Of a stretch of 64,000 nucleotides of DNA, positions 47,378-59,774 are shown one piece after another. The notes below the pieces were generated by a model that worked only from the letters and a program-made list of their open reading frames with translations, did not search any database and was not told the origin of the DNA. The position numbers were made by a program, and so were the translations under genes. How positions within the stretch are numbered: the stretch's first letter is position 1; every line of letters begins with the position of its first letter. Origin of the DNA: Rhodamnia argentea (lineage: Eukaryota > Streptophyta > Magnoliopsida > Myrtales > Myrtaceae); NCBI RefSeq assembly GCF_020921035.1, contig NC_063155.1, positions 24,793,294 to 24,857,293 on the forward strand, given 5' to 3'.

Positions 47378-48556
47378 GTATCTCTCTCTCTCTCTCGTGT
47401 CCCTTTGTGAGTGTGCATTGTCATGAAAAATAAATTAAGGAAAGATCTTATATGATTGACACATATGGGTCTTCCAATATCTTAGCTTACACTAATGATG
47501 AGAATTTGAGGTTTTAGGTTTTCTGGCCTCATGGTTGCTTTGGCTTAAGGGATAAATGCAGTACTGTGATATTGCATCTTTCAGAATGATTCACCATAGG
47601 AGACTAATTTGGGTTCTTGAATTGTTACTAACTGGAAATGAATCAACAGGATAGTTCAGCCAGTTTAGTTGCTAATTTGCTTTGGTCAAGAATCACAACA
47701 TGGATTTGGAATATTTCCTTTCACGTGTTCGTCTGCTTGGTTCAAAGATGAACGAAGTGGTCTGCTCATGTTTACAAATTAGTATACCAGTTGATTGATA
47801 TGCCGCTGTATGATTTTGGGGCAGTAAAGGGGGTATCTTGTCTGATCTTGAAGCAAGGCAGGATATTGGGGCATGTAATCCACTAGTTGATGTTGAGCGT
47901 GACACCAATTAAATCCTATCTAAAGAAAGTGAGGGTATGTGTTACTTCTTTTCAGACACATTTGTGTTTGTACGTTGTTAGGACAGTTATCAGTAGCCGT
48001 TAGGATGAAAACTCTCTGTAGTTGAGTATTTAGCAGGGTGCGGCAAAGGAAAGTTGGGGTGCAGTCAAAATCATTCCTTGTCTTGGTCCTAGTGAGTGCA
48101 AAATCTGCGGTTACATTAGTTTGACAAGAATGAAGGATTAATTGAAGTCAAGAAACGATCCCGTGTTGTAGCATGTAGACAAGTTGCTGGACTTTATTTC
48201 TCAGGTTTTTGTCCTAGTACTTGTTTGAATTTGAGCTGATCCATGACTGACAGAGAAAAATGGCAGTTTCATAATACAAACACATTTTGTAGTCCAGAAT
48301 TCCACATTGTTACACTGAAATATATGGTTGGCCAAGAAAAGAAAATCTACTGATTAGTGGATGGAAAAGATGCTTTTTTAGGCATTAATAATATGAGTAG
48401 TGGATTTTTGTCATTCTGTCTCTTCTCCCCCCCCCAAAAATCTTCCTCTCTGCATGTGTAGCTGTCGCTGGCATGTGCTGGAATTTGTTTTGATCGACAA
48501 CGTAGTATAGTATTAGACGCCTGATCTTAACATCCAAAGACTTATGATGTTTGCAG
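47378..48556 (+). other. Predicted 3'UTR intron of MKP1
   Basis: The donor GTATCT starts at the base after the stop codon, and an acceptor (TTTGCAG) ends at 48556. The 1.2 kb between has no long ORF and is T-rich. A polyadenylation signal follows at 49014. A junction this close to the stop would not be expected to trigger nonsense-mediated decay. Unproven; an unspliced long 3'UTR is the alternative. Confidence 0.4.
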
Positions 48557-49013
48557 GAGGGGTACGAGGATCTAAGGTTGAGCAGTCCGTGATGTTCTGC
48601 AGTTGCACAGTGCGAAACTGATCCTTCAGTTCAAATGGATTTTGCCCACATGCTGAAAGACCGGTGACGCCAGAGTTTAAATTACATAATGCACTTACGG
48701 ATGGTGAGGGAAGAACCCCGACATCTTTTATCAGCAGAACAGATCCCACAACCAAGATTGACGTATTCATGACCATCGCGGACTCGGATATGCGATCGCC
48801 TGGATCTGTTGGAAGTAATGTCTCGAGACTCGAGAGCATCTTTTGGCATCCCAGGCAGTGCAAGTGATGCTGCTTGTGCGATGGTTTGGGAGGGACGGAA
48901 GCTGTTAATATACAAAGTCATGTATAGAAAACAAGCCTGCTGTACACTTAAGTATTGGTAAATAGCGTCATGTAACTGAGCAATTGGGGATCAATCGAAT
49001 AAGTTTCGAATCA

Positions 49014-49019
49014 AATAAA
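49014..49019 (+). terminator. Polyadenylation signal AATAAA for MKP1
   Basis: AATAAA in 'tcaaataaagcc', followed by a T-rich stretch (ctttttttcttc near 49036). This fits the 3' end of the MKP1 transcript. Confidence 0.45.
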
Positions 49020-49326
49020 GCCATTTGAGAGCACTTTTTTCTTCTACATCTTATGGGAAATGCTTTACTGCTTGAAACAGAGTTGACAGAGGCTTTTGCG
49101 GTGGCTGGTTTTTGCAAGCTGGGGGATCAATGGGGTCGCTCCAGCGGGTGCTTTTTGATTGGCGGCTATCTACCGAAGTATTGTCCGTCTATGTTTCGGA
49201 TTCGAATAGCAGCACGTCTGGCACTATGGATTTGCAGTCTACATTGGATGGTATTTGCATTTTGCTCGTAAGTAAAACACTTTCTTACTGAAACTGAAAA
49301 CCAGTATAATCAAATCTCCTTGAGCA

Positions 49327-49376
<50 letters not shown>

Positions 49377-50181
49377 GGAAGACGAAACGACTTTAGAACA
49401 AGTATGAGAATCCTACGTTTCGCCTGGATTTGTCAGTACTCTTTGTTCTACTCACAGGTTAGAAACCTGCCATGAAACATTTTGAAGCAAAAGCCAAACC
49501 CTAGTGCTTAGAGTAATGCAGCACTTCCATAACAAATAGACGGCCAGGAAGCAATTGATCTGAGATTTCAGACAGATAATTACAACTGGATGTGCCCCAA
49601 GAATTAAGAACAAGAAAAGATTATGTTTTGGAGACCCCACAAATTTTCAATGAAGTCCTCCATGTCTCATGTAAGAAATACTGCAGCATTCTGTAAGCGA
49701 AGATGCATATATCTTGCTTCCACTCCTTCATTGTAGCGTTAAAGACTAAGGGGTATCAATAAACGGGAGAATTTACTTGGTCATGTAAATTCTGGAAGCG
49801 GGTCAACATAGCCCTAAGGGGTATCAATAAACGGGAGAATTTACTTGGTTGCTGCTACTGCTTATCATGGCTGGAGTTATTACACACGTCCACCCCCCCC
49901 CACCCCCCGTTTTGCTTCCAATGGTCTGTTGCTGATGCTGAATTAATCACAGTCTATTCAAATCCTCACTTCGTGAAGAAACTCAAGCTTACGAATAGTC
50001 CACACATAATCACAACAACAAGACATATGCATATCAAGCAACAAATCCGACAATCCATCAAACGAACATTTCATTGCTGACGATATTGTAACAAAAATGT
50101 TCTTTCACCAAATTCTCTACATGTCGCGAAACTGTGAAAATTGAGTCCTCATGTATGGTAACAAACTGCTGCACAACACTC
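49020..50181. other. Interval between MKP1 and bS21 gene
   Basis: It contains a (GA)n microsatellite at about 49330-49372, a C-rich run at 49892-49909 and the direct repeat described separately. The part below 50181 is probably the 3'UTR of the minus-strand bS21 gene. No separate gene is recognised. Confidence 0.4.
49746..49849. repeat. 36-bp direct repeat, two copies
   Basis: Identical 36-bp copies at 49746-49781 and 49814-49849 (core 'ggggtatcaataaacgggag') are separated by 32 bp. They lie between convergent genes and probably arose by local duplication. Confidence 0.8.
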
Positions 50182-51744
50182 CTATAGACCCCTGCAATAA
50201 TACAATCAGCAACAGTTAGTGAGCACCGAAAAATGCGGACATGAGATTGGTGAACAAGTGAAGACGACGGTGACCCACAAATCAGACAGATGAGAAAAAG
50301 CCTTAATGGATAGGGTGGAAGAAACAAAAAGACGCCACAAGATAAACTACATAATGAAAAGAAATTGAATAGTGGAAAAAAAAAACAATCCTCGGCTCGG
50401 ACAGCACAGTGCTTTCTCCAATCCTTTTGACGGTAGCATCATCATCCTTGGCTTAAAATCCAAGTGAGCAGGACCATTGTGGAAGAACACATGCAATAGA
50501 TCCTTGTGATGGATTGAATGTTTGCTGAAGCGACTATAGACAAGAAGCCGCTCATTCATTTGACTTAATATTAACCACCTTCAGCCCTTTCAAAATCTCA
50601 CAATTGATGTCCTAAGTGAGACCTTGATGTCCAAAAAAGAGTTTGGGCAAGGTGCCCAAAACCGCACGTAACAGCACTAAAGGCAGCAGCCAACTCGACT
50701 GTATGCATATCAAACTAGGGAAATCATGAACTGAAGGTGTCATCCAGGTTTTAACTTTCAGTCAGCCACATATGATCGACAACAGTACCTTTCCTCACTG
50801 CGCCGTTGAATTTTGGGGACAAAGTAAGCCGTGTTTTTTCAATAAAATATAATAAAATGCTATCATGCCTAGTGAAAATAATTTCCACCAGCAAGTAAGC
50901 AAGTAAGCAATGTAATTCGCATTTACATAAGAGCCGAGATCAAACTTGAAAATTCACAAGAAAGGTAAATCAGAGCGTTTGTCAAGCTGCAAATTGGGCG
51001 AGATTAAAGGCTGGTGAAGCAGCCAAGTGATTTCTCATCGGTTTTAGACTCTCAAACAAGCACTTCCTCTCTCTATGTAAATTTTCTCCGGCAGTCATTT
51101 TTTACCAGTGAGCTAAAGCACAATCAGCTCGCAGCTCGGACTTCTACAACCAAATCTGCAGCATCATGTCGTGTAAAGTCAACAGAAAACAATGTACTAG
51201 CGTATAAGCATCGCAACAGCATCCGAAGATTTGAGTGATTAGACTATTCAAATTGATCCCTAAGCACTCCAAAGGGCAAAAGCATCGCAAACGAACGATT
51301 TCAATCGCTCCATCTCCCCCCCATCCCCAAAGTTATTCCATTCAAAAGGAACACAGCAAACATTACACATCGAGCACGTCACCGATCGCCGCAAAGAGAA
51401 GAGGAAATTTACCTGACTTTCTTGATGAGGATAGCCTTGAGCTTGCGAGCGAGGTCCTGGGACCGAATCTTGCGCTCGAGGTTCTTGCGGGCCAGGACGC
51501 GCTTCTCGGAGTTCTTGAGGTGGTGCGTCTGCTCGCGCTTGATCAGGCGCTCGATCCCGCTCGACTGCATGGTGCGCTGCATGAAGCCGAGGGCCTGCTC
51601 GAGGTTGCCATTGAGGACCTTCACTCGGATGCCTCGCGACTGTTGGTGGTTGTGGTGGCGGCGGCTGCTCGGTGAGTCGGGGACGGAGGAAGCCCAGCTC
51701 GGTCGCTGCAGGAAGGTTGATGCTCGTCTCGCGAGATGGTTCAT
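50182..51744 (-). CDS. Ribosomal protein bS21 family, probably mitochondrial
   Basis: Exon 1 is 51744-51413. Its last codon is split by a donor (AG|GTAAAT) that would otherwise read as a stop. Exon 2 is 50191-50182, which completes AGG and adds GGT CTA TAG after a TTATTGCAG acceptor. The product has 113 residues ending KKVRGL. Residues 1 to about 35 are rich in Arg, Ser and His without acidic residues, as in a mitochondrial presequence. The rest is the S21 fold region: IRVKVLNGNLEQALGFMQR, then basic helices. bS21 is a small-subunit protein that contacts the 3' end of small-subunit rRNA at initiation. The choice of exon 2 rests on the fit to the C-terminal G-L I recall for the Arabidopsis homologue. 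Confidence 0.85.
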
Positions 51745-54700
51745 TTCTCTAGGGTTTTTGCCTGTTCCAGTGTGCCGACTTCCAATTTGGGTGAAATTTC
51801 TGGGGACTACAGTAAAGTGACGCGCGTGCGACTACAGTGAAGTGACGCGCGTGGGTCTGTGAGGGATCTCAATTCCGATCTCCCCATCGCAATTCAATCC
51901 AACATCACAAACAGGGAAAAGGGCAAAAAACAGTGAAGTCGGCCAAGAAATTTTTTTAGTAAATTACGCAAAACCCCATGAACTTAACGAGTATCACACG
52001 CTTGCTTTTAAACTTTCTTAAGACGCGCATGTCGACACTTCTACTCTGAAAATTAATTTCTAATCACTTTTAGAGATAATTAATTATTTTTAAAGATATT
52101 TAATTATTTTTTTACTTCTTCAAGTAGCTTCAAAACTATTTCTAAAGAAAAAAATGCTCCAAAAGAGAAAAAAAAAAACGAAGTTGCGTAACCAAACGAA
52201 TTTCTACTCTAAAAGTACTTTTGGAGTATGAATTCCACCGTAGAAATGTTGTCATGCCAGTCATTATACAATAGTCCCTCAACTTTTATCTTGTTGCTAT
52301 TGTTATCTCTCCTTTATCTTCTCTATCAACTTGTATTAAATATATTTTCGTCTCATTTTTTTGGACAAAGTTTTGTCTTTTTTAACCTTGGTTAGCGTAG
52401 AAAGTAATACACATATATAATGGGAGAAAAGGATATTAACTAAAGTACCAACAATAGAAAAATAAATACCAATTATGCTTTTTGAAATCGAAATTTGTTT
52501 GAATTTGATAAATATTTACACTTTTTTTTTTGTCGAAATAAATATTCACACTTGAAAAGAACTAAATATGAGATTCCAACAAAAAAAAAAGCAAAGAAAA
52601 GAAAAGAATGAAAGCAAATTAATAAAACGAAAGGCCTTGACAAATTATTGTCGGTTCCAACAAGAAGCATTTAGAATCGGCCGGTTTGGTCCGATTCCGA
52701 TGCTCACCACCTATCACAAGCTATAAAGTTTCCCCAAGTAAGTTTACTAAATTCCAACGTACAAAAATCATATTTTTGGCTATATCTTACAAAAAAAAAA
52801 TAAAAGCAATGAAGGTAGAGTTTCAAATGGCGTATTCTTTTCGCAATTGAAACATCACAAATAAACTTACAAAATAAATCTTTACTTGCAGTGGATAGAA
52901 TCGTCGGTGCCTCCGGTTATAGGTAAAAGTAAAACCAAACCTTTTTCTACGGCGAAAACCAAGGTCAAGTCATCAGATAATGTCAATGATTTTCTGTCTC
53001 CTGAACAAGATGATCACATGTTGATAGAAACAAGCCGCGGCAATCTCGAGCGAGACGTGGCGGCCGCTGATGGACTTCGATCCCGAACAATTCGGCGGTC
53101 TTCTTCTCGGTATGTGGTTTGGCCGTAACCCGTCTCGACACCATGAGAGAGTCCCAAAGCGCACGCCCTCACGAAGTAGGTCGCCCTTGGCACGTACTTC
53201 TGTAGTGTCCACTCGAGGCGTGAGGTGGTTCCACGATGGTTGAATCGGTGGCAGGTCTTGTCCTTGCGGAGATCGTCGAACGTTTTCCTCCATGCACGGT
53301 CTTCTTGTCCAGGCCGAGGAGAGAGAGAGATGTCGAGAAGTTACCTTGTCCAGCCAGGCTGAGGAGAAGAAGAGACCATGAGGGTTGGTGGGAGCGCGGG
53401 AGACATGGTCGGACGATTCAACGAGTTAGAAAAGTTGGTCGTTTGGTTTGGCTTGACTCTCGTGCACCAACGGCGGGTCCTGCTGCTCAAATGAGAATTC
53501 TAGTGCCCGACCCCTTCCTTTTTCCTCTTCCCTTTTGGTCCTCTCCGAAAGTTGCGGTTAACTTGAAAAGATCCTGGCCAAAACTTTCGTACTTTCCTTC
53601 TCTTGAATTGCATTGAATTCGATATCGAAAAAGCGTTTTAGCCATTTCATCGTGAACCCCGTCGAATCATGTGTGCTAATGTGGCTAAATTGCCGCGTAG
53701 CTGGATACATGGAGCCGATGTGGAGTCAAAAGCCGGTGCAAATGCAATACTAGATTTATCAAAATGGATCATAAATCAATTTATTGACTCATGCACAATG
53801 TACTGAGTTGTTATATGAGTTAGTTATATTCAATATCTTTGTTGTTAATGAGCTTAAACATAACAAGTGTCAATGAGTATAAATGGGTTTATAACTCACT
53901 TGAACACAACCAACCTTTATTGACTCTTTCTACATTCTCTCTCGTCGTCCTTAGATATTGTGCTCATTCACTCCGCGCTCTCAACTTAATTTGGGTACGA
54001 CTTTTCTGAATTATATTAAATATGAAAGTGTTTTAGGAATGAGTTGAGCATGAGTCGCTAGATTTGCATTTCAATAAAGTGGGTTATAAACGGATTAAAT
54101 GAGTCTGTTTTGGTTGGATCATTTATGACTCAATCAATTCATTTGACAGATCTACCCTCAATAAAGGCGCAAGCACTCATAGCCGGCCAAAGAAAGGCTT
54201 TGCGACTCGAGCCAATGTTAACAAGAGTCGTCTCTGACTCTTCCACCACTTAAATCAAATGAGATTAATGGAAGTCTCTAGATTGCATTTCCTTTTTAAA
54301 TTTCATGACTTGACTGCACTTTGAATGCAAAACGGTACAAATTATACCTTTTCCTTATCATAATGTGATAATTTCGAGTGTTCATGTCGATTAATCATTA
54401 CGTGTGCATGCAAACAATTACATCTATGCTCGATGTAAGATATCACCTCACGAGACAAACGTGCACGGCCTCCAATGTTACTCTAAGGAGTCGAACATGA
54501 ACTCTGCCAATTCGGATCCGGCTCCTTAACCATTCAACCAAACCCGTTTCTCGGTTGAAATTAATCTTTCATGTTCGAGTTTTGACAACATTCGTATCAT
54601 TACAATTGGGAACAATGAGCGCATTCACGACAATTTAGATCGAGATATTTAAGAGAAAATCGATTTAAAATCGAACTTTGGTGAAGCAGATGAAGGGGGA

Positions 54701-55675
54701 TAATGGTGAGATTTTCACAAATAGGAGACAACTGAATAATATCGAATTGAAAAACGATAATATTCAATTTCCGTTGTTATTCGACAATCTCTTCTTTTAT
54801 ACTTTCGTTAAGTTCATTCTTTAATTTTCTTGTTGATAGATAAGATCTTCCCCCTCCTTTTTTTTTGTCCCGAATAACACGCATTATGCGAAGAATTTTT
54901 CCATTTTTTTTTCTTTCTCTTTTGGATAAAAACCACCAAAAATCTTAAATTGTACTGATTGAGATACATTTACCGTGGATTCTTTTTTCTTTGACACAAA
55001 AAATTCCAACCTCAACATGTACTTGTTCAATGCATTTACCATCCGTCGAGATTATATCCCCATATATAGACGCTCGAAAGCAAATGGTGTCGACTTAAAT
55101 GAAAGAAAAACGACGTCGTTTGCTCTGAAAAATAATCCGACAAAATCTTAACGAACGGTAAATGTATCGCGGGTATAAGTTTGAGGTTAATAAGTCACCG
55201 TGATCATATGTTAAGGTTGTTGATGTCACGAAAAAAAAAAAAATATGGTAAACATGTCACGGAGGTTTTTTCTATTTTTTTTTTCCAATTAAAATAGGAT
55301 GAAATTATGATCCGAACCTTTTGGAAATGGAAAGTTAGGAAGGCAGATTCCCATTTATTATTTTATTATTTCCTCCGCTGGGCAAGGTTGTTCGTACTAA
55401 AAAAGCGAAAAGAAAAACGAAAAAGAAATCATTTGCGTCCCCGTCGCGATTCGCACCAGCATCTGCCGACTCTGCCAGGAAACCCTTCGTCTCTCAATCC
55501 CCGATACTCTCATGTTCTCGGAGCTCCGGCTCCATTGACGGAGCCCCAGCTCGGTTCGCCAAAATTCCAAACCCCATCGCCGTCGAAAGGATCGCAACAT
55601 CTCTCCCTGCTCCCCTTCTCCGATTCCCCGATTCGAGCCCTCTCCAAATCGATCTCCAGATCTCGAGCTGTGAGG
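51745..55675. other. Interval between bS21 and eIF4B genes
   Basis: The first 130 bp are the bS21 promoter side (a 'gtgacgcgcgtg' unit occurs twice near 51820 and 51843). 52870-53640 is more GC-rich with ORFs of 80-126 codons on both strands that resemble nothing known. About 54940-55230 has degraded pieces of the 'ggttaataccacaaaaaatc' MITE family. The last 250 bp, from about 55430, are GC-rich and are the likely eIF4B 5'UTR. No other gene is seen. Confidence 0.4.
54340..54545 (-). mobile_element. tRNA-derived SINE candidate
   Basis: On the minus strand the unit starts near 54545 as GGGTTTGGTTGAATGGTTAA. It contains an A-box match TGGTTGAATGG (54540-54530) and, about 30 bp later, a B-box-like TGTTCGACTCC (54497-54487). 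This is the promoter layout of RNA polymerase III SINEs. It does not fold into a full tRNA. The 3' end is not clear; 54340 is an estimate. Confidence 0.45.
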
Positions 55676-58600
55676 ATGTCCAAACCATGGGGCAACATCG
55701 GCGACTGGGCCGCCGAGACCGAGCAAGCCGAGGCTGAGGAGCGCGAGGCTGCCGCCTCCGCGGCCGCAGCGGCCCCGGCCAGGGCCGAGCCTCACAACTT
55801 CCCCACCCTCAGGGAAGGCCTCAGCGCCAAGCCCAAGAATAAGAAGATGTCGCTGAATGAGTTCTATTCCACCGGCTCCGGCGGTTCCAGCGCCGCGGGC
55901 GGAGGCGGTTACAGGGGCTTGACTCCTGAAGAGATGATGCGCCTGCCCACGGGCCCGAAGGAGCGCTCTGCGGAGGAGTACGGCCGGCTCGGAGGTGGGT
56001 TCTCTTCCTATGGGAGGTCTGGCCTGCCGCCGAACCGGACGCGCGACCGCGAGGAGGGGGACACTTCCTGGGGCGGCGCAGGCAGTGGTGGTGGTCGGAG
56101 ATCCTATGGTGGCTTCGAGGATGATCGTCGTGGCCCTCCGCCTTCGAGGGTTTCGGAATTTGACCAGCCATCTCGTGCTGATGAGGTTGATAATTGGGCA
56201 ATGGGGAAGAAACCTCTGTCTTCCCTTGATTCCGCAAGGCAAACCAGGTATGATTCTCTTGGAGGTGGCTCTAGGGCTGATGACGTTGATAATTGGGCTG
56301 TGGGGAAGAAGCTGCAACCACCAGCTCCTTCAAGATCCTTCGGCTCGGGGTTCCGTGACTCTGGGATGGAGTCTGACCGCTGGAACAGAGGTGGAGGAGG
56401 GGGGTTTACCACAGAGCGCCCGAGGTTGGTGTTGGATCCGCCTAAGGGTGATTCGGTGGGAAATGAAGTGGTGAAAACTACTAGGGCGAGTCCATTTGGA
56501 GAAGCCCGGCCACGAGAGGAAATCTTGGCCGAGAAGGGTATGGATTACAGGAAGCTGGAATCAGAAATTGAGGCCAAGAAGACAAGCAGACCCACAAGTG
56601 CACAGTCAAGCAGGCCATCGAGTGCGCAGTCGAGCCGGTCTGAGAGTCAAGGGCTGCAGGGTACTGAGAATGTGGCCAGGCCAAGGCCTAAAGTTAATCC
56701 GTTTGGAGATGCCAAACCTAGGGAAGTGTTGCTAGAGGAGAAAGGGAAGGACTGGCGCAAAATTGATTTTGAGTTGGAGCATCGCGGTGTTGATAGGTTT
56801 GTCAAACCAATCCTCGTTATCTGATGCTATATTGTCATTGAATGCAATTGGCTTGTAGTGTCCTTCACTAAGAAAACTTTCTGTCCGGAATTCTTGACTG
56901 CAGATCATTGTTTACGTCCTTTGTTAATTGATAACTCCTCAGTGGAGGTACTAGGAGGTGCAGCAGACTAGTGGATGTGATTGGTGATTTACTGTTCGTC
57001 TGTCCCTTCAACATCTGATGCTTGAAGTGGACAGCATTGGGTTGGTCTTGAGTCTTCTGATGGCGCTTTAGGATTTCTGTGATATGTGGTGAACATAATA
57101 GTATCCTGATGCGTGAATCTGTGAAGAGAGAAATCCTTAAATTATTGTTGGACTTTCTATCATGATTTTAATTTGGAAAAGTAATGTAGAAGCGTACCTA
57201 GCTAGTGCCTTGGAAAAGCTATTAAGAGTAAAGCACTCTGCTACTTGCAAGATGGCTGCATGATTTGGTTGTTTCCTGCCTTATTACTTTGTTGCCGTTT
57301 CACTAAACATTACGTGAACTCTGATTGGATGGAGGGGAAGTGGACGAGGTTGGTCCATCTCCCGCAAGAGACCTTGTGAGAACTAATCCACTGAGTTCTC
57401 TTTTCAAGAGGCATTAATGTTTGATCTTATTAGAGTAAACATCTCAGTCGCTAAAAAAAAAATTGCTGTTTGATGACCAAATTATGTAGAATTTGAGGAA
57501 AGAGTTATTTTGCAGCTAGTTGGGATAACGTTTCATTAAGATAAGAATGCTGAATTTTATATAGAGTTTGATGTGTGGGTTTTCAGAATATAACATTTGC
57601 TTCCTGAAGAAGTATATGCATTGTTATAAGTACCCAACACATAATGTTCCTGCACTGAAGATGGAGTTTTTTAGCTTTCCTTGATCTCTTGATCTTGAGG
57701 TCCTTTTTGCGCTATTTTTCTTTTCAAGTATTCATGTTACTAAATGATGGATGAGCACCAAATTCTGTCACAGCCAGCGTAATGGGGAGAGAATAGGGTC
57801 TTGTAGCTTTCCAGAGGTCTTTTAGCTTACCAAGGTGATCTAAATAATGCAAAATATTTTAAGATGCCCTTGCTTGCGACTGTTGTAAGTCTATGCCTGG
57901 ATAGGCAGGCACGCTTTTTATTTTTGGACTGTTTACACTTGTGCATTTTCCCCGTCCTTTACCTACGTTGTCTGTTTCTTGCTTAACTGTAGCAATAGAG
58001 ACTTCACTGCTTTGTAGTCACAGTGATTGATAGTACTGTAAAGAAAATAAAATCAAAGTCGAAGCAGTCATTGTTTTGATTTATGGGGAGTGGTATTGTA
58101 GCCATTCTGGTTCTCTTATGTGCAAAAACTAGCACCATTTCTATAGTAAACGCTAGAGCATGATTTTGCATTGCGAGCAGCTAAACTAATCAGACATTTC
58201 TATCCAGAAGCGCTTAATATTTAGTGAATATGAGATTCTGTCAGTGTGGTTTGTTTCATGATAATCTTCTGCCATAAGGCCTTTCATGTGCTCATCCCAA
58301 ACTTCCTTTAACTTGCTCTCTTCTAGAATCTTGTTGGTACTTTGGTTGTCTTCCACTTTGGGAAATGAAACCGTGTGAAGACCCTATTTTGTGAATCGAG
58401 CAATTTTCTCATTGATAATAATTTAAATTTTCTTAACAATCTTAGATTCCTGATAACAGTTAGACAAGTATATGGTTGCCTTTATACATACTTTTTAGGT
58501 GTAGTTTTGGCACCCTTCCATGGCCATGCTGATACTTTTAGTTACCAGTTCTGGTCCTTTCTCTTGAAGTTTATAAAAATGGACACCGTTGTTATCTAAT

Positions 58601-59774
58601 TCAAGTAAGGTGTTCAGGCCTCAGACAGAGCAGGAAAAGATGCTGAAGGAGGAGATAGAGAACTTGAAGAAAGAAAAGGAGGAGGAACTTGCTCATAAAG
58701 CAAACAATGAACATTCCCAAGGATCTGAAGGAGACCAACCGAGTTTGAGGGATGCAATATCACTGAAGGAAAGGCAACTGGAAGCTTTGACCCGTGATTT
58801 GGACGATAAACTTCGATTTGGGCAGAGATCTGTAGAGAGGCCTGGTTCTGGTTATGGCAGGTCCGGTAGCTTTTCTGAGAGGCCACCTTCTCGGGCCGGG
58901 TCAATTGATGAGTCTCGTAGTATGGATTACAACGATCGTCCTCCATCCCGTGGGATGGGAGATGCGCGGTCCAGGGGTGGGAACGAGAGAAGACCATTTC
59001 AAGGTGGCAGGGATAGAGGATTTTTGGCCAGTAGAAATTCTGACAGGTAAAGAATGTAACTTATGGTCACTTGTGCTTATCTTTTACTATCTAAGAAATT
59101 TGTAAATAGCACCGCATTCTTCCCCTGGAAACTCCCCAGACCTCAGGCTTCAAAATTTAAGACCAGATTAATACAATGGAAAAAGATTGGCAATATCCTT
59201 AAAGAAATTATATACTTTGTATTTGACCAAGGTGGGTACTCTAGAGAGTTGATATGATATATTTTTTTTGGTCGGATAGTTGATCTGATCTGCAGTGTTC
59301 AGTTTTAATGTGATTTCAGTGTTAATGTGATGAAATATAAGGTGATGTCAAAAATATTCAATCAACTGTACAGTTTTTTGAGCTTCACCATCCATGATGT
59401 AATCCGAGTCTGATTTTTTATGCCCTGGTGGATTCACTGATGCTGGGAGTGTAACTTAGAGCTAATCTTCTCTCTCCTTCTTGAAGTGATTGTTTGCTAT
59501 GCCTTTGTCTGAGAGGATGCATCAAATGGTTTTTGAAACTTAATTGAGAGTATCCTCCCCCATCTTGCCCACTCTCTCTTGCTGTTTATTTGCTTAATTT
59601 AATTTGCTAAAGGTAAACGGAATTTTTATTTGAGCTGTTGCTCTTTATGCCTTGTTGATTTACCAGAATGCTATGTCTGTTCATCTAGCTTGCTATCAGA
59701 AGTCGAGAAAAATCTGAAATGCTTATAACCCGATGCTCGTATGTGCCAGGTCAAGGTCGAGGGAGAGATGGTGA
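55676..59774 (+). CDS. EIF4B: Plant translation initiation factor eIF4B
   Basis: Exons are 55676-56796, 58618-59046 and 59750-59774, giving 524 residues. The start MSKPWGNIGDWAAE is the plant eIF4B N-terminus; the frame is open further upstream but without conserved sequence. Visible parts: Ala-rich acidic segment (to about 40), FPTLREG, a Gly/Arg-rich region, two DNWA-GKK repeats (ADEVDNWAMGKKPL and ADDVDNWAVGKKLQ), then two PFG-A-PRE--L-EKG-D-RK repeats, a Lys/Glu helix (QEKMLKEEIENLKKEKEEE) and an Arg/Ser/Gly tail. eIF4B helps eIF4A and eIF4F unwind mRNA leaders and binds PABP. Exon 2 seems to end in a stop (AGG TAA) but this is a donor; exon 3 adds only RSRSRERW and the stop. Intron 1 (56797-58617) is unusually long for the gene. 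Confidence 0.93.

Noticed and set aside
52886..53616. GC-richer stretch with ORFs on both strands
   Set aside because: Considered as a gene fragment, but no conserved motif could be read in any frame.
55397..56317. 306-codon ORF antisense to eIF4B exon 1
   Set aside because: It arises from the GC-rich, codon-biased sense strand; the sense frame has the full eIF4B motif series.
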